This document shows positions 7,981-15,931 of a DNA stretch of 64,000 nucleotides, piece after piece. Position numbers and translations under genes: made by a program. The stretch lies in contig NZ_JACTVA010000017.1 of NCBI RefSeq assembly GCF_014490485.1, positions 1 to 64,000 of the forward strand, written 5' to 3'. The notes under the pieces are model-generated. The model was not told the DNA's origin. It worked only from the letters and a program-made list of their open reading frames with translations, and did no database searches. How positions within the stretch are numbered: the first letter of the stretch is position 1; each line of letters begins with the position of its first letter. Origin of the DNA: Teichococcus aerophilus (GTDB lineage: Bacteria > Pseudomonadota > Alphaproteobacteria > Acetobacterales > Acetobacteraceae).

Positions 7981-8720
7981 GCAGCTTCCGGTTTCCGTGG
8001 GAGGACGAGGCTGCCCCGTCCGCCCCGGCGCCAAACCCCCCGGCACCCAACACCCCGGCGCCCAACACCCTGGCGCCCGTGCCGAAGCCCCGCCCGGGGC
8101 GGCCGAAGGGACTGGGCCGCGCCGGGGCGATCCTGGCCCGGCAACCACCGGTGGAGCCGGCGGCGGACACGGCGGCACGCCACACGGAATGGTTGGCCTG
8201 CCGCCTGGATGTCTCGGGGCCGGAGGACGCATTGCACGCCTTCGCTGTGGCGGCAGCCGGAGCCGGGGTGACGCCCTGGGCGCGCGATTTCGCCGCCGAG
8301 GAAGAGGATGTGTTCCACCTGCTGGCGGCACGCGCGCCCCAGGACGGGCGGCTGTCGCTGGAGGCCTGCCGCATCTTCGCCGCGCAGTTCCGGGAGCGCT
8401 TGCAGGACCACCACGATCGCGCCCTGGCCCGCCTCGACCACAGCCGCGCCTGCCCGTTCGACCTGCAGGCGCTGCTACCGGTGCCGGCGCCGATCCTCGG
8501 CCTGGGCGTGCGGCATCCGGACGCGGCACGCTGGCTGGCGGCGCATTGGGGCACAACGGAACTCCGCAAATCCATGCTGCATCCCGGCAAGGCGCGGCAG
8601 CGCCCGCTGGCCACGCTGCGCTACAGCTTCTTCGCCGCCGATACGCTGCCGCGGGCAGCGGTGCGGCGCCTGGCGAGGGCCTGGCCGCACCTGGCGCTGG
8701 ACCTGGGCGGCGCCGGGTGA
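7977..8720 (+). CDS. Unrecognised protein between recombinase and ScpA
   Basis: This 247-aa protein starts at a GTG that overlaps the recombinase stop and ends overlapping the GTG of scpA. I do not recognise the family. Residues 12-40 are a low-complexity Ala-Pro-Asn segment encoded by a 15-bp tandem repeat, followed by a basic patch (RPGRPKGLGRAG). The remainder is probably alpha-helical and Ala/Arg/Leu-rich, with no membrane segment or known catalytic motif. Tight coupling on both sides argues for a shared task in recombination or plasmid segregation. A DNA-binding adaptor is possible from the basic N-terminus, but this is only inference. Confidence 0.6.
   Translation: MSSFRFPWEDEAAPSAPAPNPPAPNTPAPNTLAPVPKPRPGRPKGLGRAGAILARQPPVEPAADTAARHTEWLACRLDVSGPEDALHAFAVAAAGAGVTPWARDFAAEEEDVFHLLAARAPQDGRLSLEACRIFAAQFRERLQDHHDRALARLDHSRACPFDLQALLPVPAPILGLGVRHPDAARWLAAHWGTTELRKSMLHPGKARQRPLATLRYSFFAADTLPRAAVRRLARAWPHLALDLGGAG
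8024..8083 (+). repeat. Four 15-bp tandem repeats in the unknown gene
   Basis: The unit CCCGGCGCCCAACAC is repeated four times with small changes (8024, 8039, 8054, 8069). Because 15 is a multiple of three, copy-number change keeps the reading frame. It encodes a Pro-Ala-Pro-Asn-Thr linker. Confidence 0.7.
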
Positions 8721-9502
8721 CACCAGCGGCGGAGGTGCAGGGCGCCACGCTGGTCGTCCACCTGGAGGGCTATGACGGGCCGATCGACCTGCTGCTGGAG
8801 CTGGCGCGGGCGCAGAAGGTGGATCTGGCCCGGCTGTCGCTGCGCGACTTGATCGACCAGTACCTGGCGGCGGTGGAGGCAGGTCGCGGCGTGGCATCGC
8901 TGGCCGAACGCAGCGAGTGGCTGATCGCCGCCAGCCGGCTGGTGTTGCTGAAATCCCGGCTGCTGGTGCAGGCGGAGGACGCGCCCGCGCCGGCCGACGC
9001 GGACCGCCTGCTGGAGGAGCTGGCCCGCGCCGCGCAGCGGCAGCACGCTCGGGCGCTGGCGGCCTGGCTGGAGGCACGGCCGCAACTCGGCCACGACATC
9101 TTTGCCCGCGGCCGGCCGGACGCGCCGCGGCAGGCGGGCTACCAGGGCGATATCCTCGACCTGCTGCTGGCGTGTTTCGACCTGCTGGAACCGCCCCGCC
9201 CGCCCGCCCCGCCGCCGCGCTACACGCCGCCGAGCCTGGATGTCTGGACCCTGGCCGAGGCGTTGCAGCACTTGCAGGCGCAGTTATCCCAGCACCCGGC
9301 GGGCGGCGCGCTGCAGCACTTCGTCCCGGAGCGGGAAAGCGGCGAAGCCGGCGGCCTGCGCCGCCGTTCCGGCGTGGCCAGCACCTTCCTGGCGGGGCTG
9401 GAACTGGCCAAGCAGGGCAGGGTGGTGTTGCAGCAGCAGGAGAATTTCGGCGTCCTGCAGGTGCGGCTCAGCGCGGACGCGGGTGCGCCGGCAGCGGTGT
9501 AG
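8717..9502 (+). CDS. scpA: Segregation and condensation protein ScpA
   Basis: This 261-aa ScpA/kleisin protein links SMC heads in bacterial condensin. The N-terminal signature LEGYDGPIDLLLELARAQKVDLARLSLRDLIDQ (seen from residue 15) and the following EWLIAASRLVLLKSRLLV helix are diagnostic. The C-terminal winged-helix part ends with VASTFLAGLELAKQGRVVLQQQENFGVLQV. The GTG at 8717 overlaps the previous stop and gives the usual ScpA length; the frame is open further upstream but only as a shadow of the previous gene. No ScpB or SMC gene follows, so it would have to work with chromosomal partners or with the unknown protein encoded before it. Confidence 0.9.
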   Translation: MTPAAEVQGATLVVHLEGYDGPIDLLLELARAQKVDLARLSLRDLIDQYLAAVEAGRGVASLAERSEWLIAASRLVLLKSRLLVQAEDAPAPADADRLLEELARAAQRQHARALAAWLEARPQLGHDIFARGRPDAPRQAGYQGDILDLLLACFDLLEPPRPPAPPPRYTPPSLDVWTLAEALQHLQAQLSQHPAGGALQHFVPERESGEAGGLRRRSGVASTFLAGLELAKQGRVVLQQQENFGVLQVRLSADAGAPAAV

Positions 9503-9692
9503 GGCGGCGGGGGTGCGTCTGATAACAGATCTTTTCAGACGGAATGGGGGATGAGGTCAGCTGATGGCCGGAAGCGGACTCATGAACGAACTGAAGGTGT
9601 AAAGTGGCAGCCGCAGGCTGAAACAAGGAACTGTTGCGTCGCAGCCGGATGGGTCAAGCGGATGGAGGGTGCCACCCGCCCGACCGCTTCCC

Positions 9693-10664
9693 TCAGTCGG
9701 CGTATTCGTTGGCTGCCTGGATGATCGGACGCCAGCGGGCAATCTCCTCGGCCAGGAAGCGGCGGTGATAGGCCGGCGTGGCCCGCTCCTCCGTGACCGG
9801 CTCCGTCACCAGTTCAGCGAAGCGCTGCCGTAGCCGCTCGTCACGCAACGCGGCGCGAAGCGCGACCGACAGGCGCTCCTGCACCTCGAGCGGGGTATTG
9901 GCCGGCGCGTACAGGCCGTGCCAGGTGCTCATCACCAGCCCCGGCCGCCCGGCCTCTGCCGTGGTAGGCAGGTCGAGGCCGGCCACCCGCTGAGGTGCCG
10001 TAACTGCGTAGCCCCGGACGTTGCCGTCGCGGATGAACGGAGCCGTGCTCGTGGCTTGATCGCAGAACACGTCCACGCGTCCGGCCACCAGCTCGGTCAG
10101 CGCCGGCCCTCCGCCACGAAAGGCCACTGGGGTCATTGCCGTCCCTACCGTCTGCTGGAGCAGCAGGCCGCAAAGATGGTTGGCGGCGCCGATGCCAGCG
10201 TGCGCCAGGTTCAGCCGGTCCCCCTGGCGCTGGATCTCGGCAATGTAGCCGGCAAGGTCAGTGGCCGGAAAATCCCGCCGCGCCACCAGGGTCATGGCCG
10301 CGTCCGAAACTAGGCCCAGCGGTGCAAAGCTGTCGGTCACGCTGTAGGGCAGCCGGCGGTACAGGGTGGCGCTGGTGGCGTGGCCAATATGGTGCATCAG
10401 CAGGGTGTGGCCGTCGGCCCGGGCGTTGGCCACGCGCGCCGCGCCGATGGTGCCGCCGGCTCCACCCGCGTTCTCCACCACCACCGGCTGTCCGAGGTCG
10501 CGGCCCATGGGCTCGGCGATAAGGCGGGTGATGGCGTCGGAAGAACCGCCGGCGGCGAAGGGCACGATGATCGTGATGGCTCGGTTCGGAAACGGCTGCT
10601 GCGCCCGAACGGCGGGGGTGCAGAGCAAGGCCGGCACGGCGGTCAGCAAGGCGCGACGCTTCAT
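9693..10664 (-). CDS. Bug/TctC-family solute-binding protein
   Basis: This 323-aa periplasmic receptor belongs to the Bug (tripartite tricarboxylate transporter) family. The chosen start (position 10664) follows a strong GGAGGA ribosome site and gives a clear signal peptide, MKRRALLTAVPALLCTPAVRAQ. Family hallmarks follow: FPNRAITIIVPFAAGGSSD, GQPVVVENAGGAGGTIGAARVANARADGHTLL and GIGAANHLC. It lies just downstream of D(-)-tartrate dehydratase on the same strand, so tartrate or a related hydroxy-diacid is a plausible ligand. The membrane subunits TctA and TctB are not in the window. Confidence 0.85.
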   Translation of the reverse strand: MKRRALLTAVPALLCTPAVRAQQPFPNRAITIIVPFAAGGSSDAITRLIAEPMGRDLGQPVVVENAGGAGGTIGAARVANARADGHTLLMHHIGHATSATLYRRLPYSVTDSFAPLGLVSDAAMTLVARRDFPATDLAGYIAEIQRQGDRLNLAHAGIGAANHLCGLLLQQTVGTAMTPVAFRGGGPALTELVAGRVDVFCDQATSTAPFIRDGNVRGYAVTAPQRVAGLDLPTTAEAGRPGLVMSTWHGLYAPANTPLEVQERLSVALRAALRDERLRQRFAELVTEPVTEERATPAYHRRFLAEEIARWRPIIQAANEYAD

Positions 10665-10800
10665 GTGTGGCTCCTCCGTTATTGCTTTTGCTTGGACGTG
10701 TAAGCGTGAGGTGAGCTCGAAAGGCGACCCCGGATCGGGAGGCGGGGCCCCTGGTGGCCCCCGCGAGGAGCCACCATTGGCCACGCACACTCCGCGGTCG

Positions 10801-11964
10801 CTAGGACGCCAGTTCCCGCATCACCTGGATGAGGTCCGACTTCCCCTCGAACCCGATGCCCGGCAGCTCGGGCATGGTCACGCGGCCGTTCTCCACCCGC
10901 ACGCCATCGGGGAAGCCGCCATAGGGCTGGAACAGATCGGGGTAGCTCTCATTGCCACCCAGCCCCAGCCCCGCCGCGATCATCAGCGACATCTGGTGCC
11001 CGCCATGCGGGATGCAGCGCGACGGCGACCAGCCGAACTGCTTCAGCACCTCCAGCGTGCGTAGATATTCCACCAACCCGTAGCTTAGGGCGCAGTCAAA
11101 CTGCAGCCAGTCGCGGTCGGGGCGCATGCCGCCGTAGCGCAGCAGGTTGCGCGCATCCTGGTGGGAGAACAGGTTCTCGCCGGTGGCCATGGCGCCGGGA
11201 TAGAATTCCGAGATCGCGGCCTGCAGCGCATAGTCCAGCGGATCGCCGATCTCCTCGTACCAGAACAGTGGATAGTCGCGCAGCATCTTGGCGTAGGCGA
11301 TGCCGGTTTCGAGGTCGAAGCGTCCGTTAGCGTCCACCGCAAGCTGTGCCCGGGAGCCGATCTCCTTCAGCACGGCCTCGATGCGCCCACGGTCCTCCTC
11401 GAGCGAGGCACCGCCGATCTTCATCTTCACCACATTGTAGCCGCGGTCGAGGTAGCCGCGCATCTCGGCGCATAGCGCGGTGTTGTCCTTGCCCGGGTAG
11501 TAGTAGCCGCCGGCGGCGTAGACGAAGACGCTGGGGTTTGCCTCGCGCCCGTGGCGCTCGGCTAGCAGGCGGAACAGCGGCTTGTTCTCGATCTTGGCCA
11601 CCGCGTCCCACACCGCCATGTCGAGGGTGCCGACCGCCACAGACCGCTCGCCGTGCCCACCGGGCTTCTCGTTCTGCATCATCGCTGCCCAGACCTTGGC
11701 CGGGTCGATGTTGTCGCGCGCGTCGTCCAACAGGCTCTTGGAATCGGCCTGGAGGATGCGGTCACGGAATCGCTCTCGGATCAGCCCGCCCTGGCCGTAG
11801 CGGCCATTGGAGTTGAAGCCGTAGCCTACCACCGGCTTGCCGTCTCGGATCACGTCGGTGACCACGGCCACGAGGCTCGCGGTCATCTTGCTAAAGTCGA
11901 TGTAGGCGTTGCGAATGGGGGACGCGATGGGTTTAGTCACCTCGCGGACTTCGACGATGCGCAT
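10801..11964 (-). CDS. tarD: D(-)-tartrate dehydratase
   Basis: This 387-aa member of the enolase superfamily dehydrates D-tartrate to oxaloacetate in the cytoplasm. It closely matches my recollection of the Bradyrhizobium enzyme in sequence and length. Active-site residues are in place: Lys182 in KMKIGG, metal ligands Asp211 (VDANGRF), Glu237 (EEIGDP) and Glu263 (GENLFS), and His320 in PHGGHQMS. Conserved substrate segments include NAYIDFSKM and GYGFNSNGRYGQGG. A good ribosome site (GAGGAGG) precedes the ATG. A LysR gene is divergent and a Bug-type binding protein follows, which makes a compact tartrate-use cluster. Confidence 0.92.
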   Translation of the reverse strand: MRIVEVREVTKPIASPIRNAYIDFSKMTASLVAVVTDVIRDGKPVVGYGFNSNGRYGQGGLIRERFRDRILQADSKSLLDDARDNIDPAKVWAAMMQNEKPGGHGERSVAVGTLDMAVWDAVAKIENKPLFRLLAERHGREANPSVFVYAAGGYYYPGKDNTALCAEMRGYLDRGYNVVKMKIGGASLEEDRGRIEAVLKEIGSRAQLAVDANGRFDLETGIAYAKMLRDYPLFWYEEIGDPLDYALQAAISEFYPGAMATGENLFSHQDARNLLRYGGMRPDRDWLQFDCALSYGLVEYLRTLEVLKQFGWSPSRCIPHGGHQMSLMIAAGLGLGGNESYPDLFQPYGGFPDGVRVENGRVTMPELPGIGFEGKSDLIQVMRELAS

Positions 11965-12045
11965 CCGGCATACCTCCTCGTTGACTGGGAGCCGGGGCTC
12001 CGGCCTTACGCCCTGAGCGGCGCTTCACTAGGACACGGGGCTCAG

Positions 12046-12059
12046 ATACGGTCGCGTAT
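12046..12059. promoter_or_regulatory. Inverted repeat between tarD and its LysR gene
   Basis: ATACG, four bases, CGTAT lies between the divergent tarD and LysR genes. LysR-type regulators usually bind an interrupted palindrome at this position, so this is a candidate site. It was picked by eye. Confidence 0.35.
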
Positions 12060-12113
12060 GGATCAATCTCCAATGCCAAGAGTCGCAATCGTTATGCAGG
12101 ATCGGCATCGGCC

Positions 12114-13022
12114 GTGGACCTGAACTGGCTGGAGGATTTCCTGGCCTTAGCCGAGCACCGGAACTTCTCCCGCGCGGCCGAGGCGCGGAACGTCACCCAG
12201 CCGGCCTTCAGCCGACGCATCCGGGCGCTCGAGGAGTGGGTCGGCACGCCGCTCGTCGCGCGCCTGCCTCAGGGCGTGGCACTGAACGCCGCCGGAGAGT
12301 TCCTGCGCGAGCAGGCGGAGGGCCTGACCCGCGACCTGCACCAGATGCGGCGCGGCGCCCTCAAGGCGGCGGGGCGCGAAGGGGCGGCGCTGGCGATCGC
12401 CGCCACCCACGCGCTGTCCTTCACCTTCTTTCCCGGCCTGATTCGCGCACTGCCGATGCAGGAAAGCCTGGGCACGCTGAACCTGATCTCGGACACGATG
12501 GCGGCCTGCGAGCGGGTACTGTTGGCCGGCGACGCCGATTTCCTGCTGTGCCATGCGCGCAGCGGCGTACCGACCCGGCTAACGCCTGATGCCTTTACAC
12601 ACCTGGTGGTCGGCAGCGACCAGCTCGTGCCGGTCTCGGTGCCCAACGCGTCCGGGGCCGCGCAGTGGACGCTGCCAGGAACGCCGTCCTCGCCCGTGCG
12701 CCTGCTGGCCTACAACTCGGCCTCCGGCCTCGGCCGCATCCTGGAGGCGACACAGCGGCAGTTCGCCCACCCGCCCTCGCTCGATCCTGTGTTCACCGCC
12801 CCCCTCGCAGCCGCCCTGCACACCATGTCCCGCCAGGGGCAGGGGATGGCGTGGTTGCCGCGCACCATGGTCGCGGATGATCTGGCAGCCGGGCGGCTCG
12901 TCGAGGCCGGGGGCGAGGAGTTCTCGATCGCACTCGAGATCCGGCTGGTCCGCCCCCTGCGCCGGCAATCGAAGACGGCCGAGGGCTTCTGGGCAGCAGT
13001 ATCCAGGCTGGCGATGCCCTGA
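12114..13022 (+). CDS. LysR-family regulator, probably of tartrate use
   Basis: This 302-aa protein starts with GTG (VDLNWLEDFLALAEHRNFSRAAEARNVTQPAFSRRIRALEE), a standard LysR helix-turn-helix in residues 1-60. A C-terminal co-inducer domain follows (about 90-295). It is transcribed away from tarD across a 149-bp gap that contains an inverted repeat, the usual arrangement for a regulator that controls its neighbour and itself. The inducer is likely tartrate or a product (inference). The co-inducer domain shows no clear substrate motif. Confidence 0.85.
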   Translation: MDLNWLEDFLALAEHRNFSRAAEARNVTQPAFSRRIRALEEWVGTPLVARLPQGVALNAAGEFLREQAEGLTRDLHQMRRGALKAAGREGAALAIAATHALSFTFFPGLIRALPMQESLGTLNLISDTMAACERVLLAGDADFLLCHARSGVPTRLTPDAFTHLVVGSDQLVPVSVPNASGAAQWTLPGTPSSPVRLLAYNSASGLGRILEATQRQFAHPPSLDPVFTAPLAAALHTMSRQGQGMAWLPRTMVADDLAAGRLVEAGGEEFSIALEIRLVRPLRRQSKTAEGFWAAVSRLAMP

Positions 13023-13153
13023 AGCACCACAGCGTATCGGGCAGCAACACGGCTTCCCTAGAGCGCCGATATCCGTATCCTGATAGCCGGCGCCGTGGGT
13101 TCTTAGGGTCGCGGCAGGCTGAGCAACGACAGCCTGCCTGATGTGCGAGGCGG

Positions 13154-13783
13154 CTAGGTCCGGCGCATCTGCTGCCGCACCACGTCGGCAACTGGGTGCA
13201 GGATGCTGGGTGGCAGGCTGCCCACTAGGCTGTAGCCGTTCCCCTCCGTGGCCCAGGTGAAGGCCTGCACCGCGCTGTCGTCGCGATGGGCCATGGGGGT
13301 GTCGCGTTCTAGCGCCATTGGCCGGGTGAGCAGCACCAGGCGGCTACCGGCGTCGTTGTCGAACATGACCAGCACGGCCGCGCCCTGCGGCGTCGGCACC
13401 AGCCGCCCGCCCATCAGCCGGTATCCCTGCGCCGAGGGGTCTGGCAAGGTCACCTCCCGCCCCAGCTGCCCAGAGGCCCAGCTGACCAGCGTGGCGCGGT
13501 CGGCGGCGCGCAGCTCCACCGGCCGCTCCCGGTCCGGGCTGAACACGGCGTAGCTCTCCGCCGCCTGCTGCGCCAGCGCGGCGATGCCTAGCGGGGCCGG
13601 CCGTACCGCAGCCACCAGCCGCTGCCGCCGCCTCGGCATAGGACAGGTCCTCGACGGCGACCAGGAGCAGCACGCTGCGCTGGTCCTCCGGCAGGTCGTC
13701 CAGCGCGCGCGGCAGGTCGCGCTGCCGGCGGCTTCATCGCTTAGGTCGCCCAACAAGGAAGTGGACAGGGTGCGGCGGCTCAT
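13154..13783 (-). pseudogene. Remnant of an ECF sigma / anti-sigma pair
   Basis: The 3' part of this 209-codon frame (from about residue 75, AESYAVFSPDRERPVELRAADR, through GYRLMGGRLVPTPQGAAVLVMFDN) matches the periplasmic C-terminal half of anti-sigma factors. The anti-sigma N-terminal domain and membrane segment are missing. In another frame at about 13627-13704 (same strand) lies a piece of sigma-70 region 4, LDDLPEDQRSVLLLVAVEDLSYAEAA. The two genes thus appear joined by an internal deletion, leaving neither product functional. Confidence 0.6.
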
Positions 13784-13876
13784 CGGTCATCTATAGCACT
13801 TTGCCAGCGCTCCTTCGGCCGACATGAGTGTTATCCAGAGAAGGCGCCTGATGGAAACGGCCGCAACTCTACCTCC

Positions 13877-15073
13877 CTACGAGGCCGTTGTTTCTGCCTG
13901 CACTGCACCGAAGGCCAATGGCACGGTGCCACCAACGCAGTTCCGGCCTGCCCGCTTCGCATCGTACAGCGCGAGGTCTGCTTGATTGACAAGGTCTTGT
14001 AACCTGGCACGGCTTGTGATGTCGGACGCCAAACCAAGGCTCATGGTGGCACGAACCGTGTGGCCACCGGCTTCCATGCCCGCTTGCTCGAACGCGCGCC
14101 GCAAGCGCTCTGCCAGCCAATGGCCCTGCTCGAGCGCCGTGCCTGGCAGAACACAGAGGAATTCCTCACCGCCCATGCGAAAGACCCGGTCTGTCGACCG
14201 GAACACTTTGTGCGCAGTGGCTACAGCGGCCTGTATGATCTTATCGCCAGTGTCATGGCCGAAACGGTCGTTGACTTGCTTGAAATGGTCGAGGTCGAAA
14301 GCAATGACGGTCACCATGACGGGTGCTGTCGAACTACTTCCATCGAGATCCTGCGCCAGCTCGTCGAAGGCCCTTCGGTTGAAGGCACCGGTCAGAGGAT
14401 CCTTGAGGGACAATGTCTGGTTGCGCATCGCAGTCCTCTCCCGCGACAGAGCGATGAGAAGCGCCGAGACGAGCAGAACCTGTGTGACAGAAGCGAGGTT
14501 ATAAGCGACGACCGCCCAGACTTCCGTCGGCCGCCCACCAAGCGGCATGGGGAGATAGTTGGACAGCACGACCCGCAGGGCCGAGAAGCCCGTGAAGAAA
14601 ACGAAGGTGCCCCAGAGAAGCGGCCTGGAAGGCAAGCTTTCCGCCCGGCTCCTCGTCATTTCCCAGGCGCACAGGCCGTTGAACAAGGTGAAGATCAGCG
14701 TGCGTGTGATCGCGCCTTCCACGGCCATACGCCAGGGCCCAAAGATGACGAGCGAGACCACTAGCCACGCCGCCGGTATCCCGATGGCCCAGCCCAGGAC
14801 GGATGATCGCCCATTGAAGGAACGGACCACCTGCCAACCGCAGCCAAAGGCTGCAAGCAGGAAGGCGGTACCAAGATGCAAGGCAGCGCGGTTGGGCAAA
14901 ACCTTGTCGTTAACGAGCAGAGCGCAGCCAATGAACCCCATGAGAAATGGCAAGCTGCAAGTCATGAACCAGCGGCGGGATTCACTGAATGCGCCCGCAA
15001 ACAGCATGATGATACTAACCAAGCATAGAAGAATGGCTGTATAGCCGAGCAAGGTCGGCACATTGATGTACAA
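13877..15073 (-). CDS. Membrane-bound diguanylate cyclase (GGDEF)
   Basis: This 398-aa protein makes cyclic di-GMP from two GTP. The N-terminal 210 residues contain about six hydrophobic segments. The GGDEF domain starts near 223 (DPLTGAFNRRAFD), has the active loop GGEEF at 301-305, and the product-inhibition site RxxD as RSTD at 292-295, at the normal distance. The metal-binding FDLDHFKQVNDRFGHDTGD is intact, so an active, feedback-inhibited enzyme is expected. No EAL domain is present. The membrane part may sense a signal, but no named sensor domain is recognised. It stands alone between a broken sigma locus and a gene-free region. Confidence 0.9.
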   Translation of the reverse strand: MYINVPTLLGYTAILLCLVSIIMLFAGAFSESRRWFMTCSLPFLMGFIGCALLVNDKVLPNRAALHLGTAFLLAAFGCGWQVVRSFNGRSSVLGWAIGIPAAWLVVSLVIFGPWRMAVEGAITRTLIFTLFNGLCAWEMTRSRAESLPSRPLLWGTFVFFTGFSALRVVLSNYLPMPLGGRPTEVWAVVAYNLASVTQVLLVSALLIALSRERTAMRNQTLSLKDPLTGAFNRRAFDELAQDLDGSSSTAPVMVTVIAFDLDHFKQVNDRFGHDTGDKIIQAAVATAHKVFRSTDRVFRMGGEEFLCVLPGTALEQGHWLAERLRRAFEQAGMEAGGHTVRATMSLGLASDITSRARLQDLVNQADLALYDAKRAGRNCVGGTVPLAFGAVQAETTAS

Positions 15074-15931
15074 GCGCAGAATCCCCCGGCCCAGTGCTCT
15101 TCAAGCCAATATTGGGCGGGCATATACGACTGACGCCGCAACAAAAGATAGAGATTTTAGACGGATCAACTTAAGATGATGATGCGGCCCAGAAGATTAT
15201 CTTGCCGTCACGGGTACTGATTGGCCGGATCACTAACTTAGGGTTGCAGATTCTCAGGAGGAAAGTATTGCGGGATGCCGACGAAGAGATAGATTTTCCT
15301 GTCAGACGTTTGTTGCGGATATGACATCATACCTACAGTAGAACGCGTGAGTGGAGCATCGCAAAGCCATACACCGGCCGACCGTTTGGACCTGCTCAGC
15401 TATTTCTGACCAAAACTGATCTACACCTTGAGTTATCGTATCCTTCGGCATCAGGGATCTTGATCCAGCCGGAAATAGAGTTGCGAAATGACGGCCCCTG
15501 CGCCCGTCTCCAGACGATTTTTCTCAGCTTCGACGTCAACCCGGTCAATGTCGGGAAGACGCATCAGGCGTGGTTGCGTCCTCCCAGAGCGAATCAAAGG
15601 AGGAAGTTTCTGACGCAATGATGACTATGCGCCCTCCTGACTGAATGGAATCACCAGGCGGAAGACGGGGCGCGACGTCGCGCTACCAGCCTGTGAACGT
15701 CAGCTTGCCAAAGTAGCGATGGTCAGCCCCGCCCCGGAACGCTTTCATTAGCACACCCTCGAACCTCCGCCCGCCTGCGGCCTCACAGGCCATCGCACCA
15801 CGGTCGAGTATGGGCAAAGGGACGCTGGCGTTAGGGAGGCTGGCGAAGCACCATTTGGTCCGAAAAAGCGGATCATAGGATGGAGCGACATGGATCGGCG
15901 GATCAGCTCAGCACCAGGCACAAACTCGAGT
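15074..15931. other. Gene-free region, AT-richer than its flanks
   Basis: About 860 bases hold no convincing gene on either strand. The part at about 15130-15520 is visibly less GC-rich than its surroundings and has many stops in all frames. A 68-codon frame at 15748-15954 on the minus strand has no recognisable features. The stretch may hold the promoter of the cyclase gene and decayed sequence. Confidence 0.5.

Noticed and set aside
6922-8748. A 608-codon minus-strand frame
   Set aside because: Antisense shadow of the recombinase and the next gene. It is Pro/Arg/Ala-rich with no domain, and the plus-strand genes have clear catalytic motifs.
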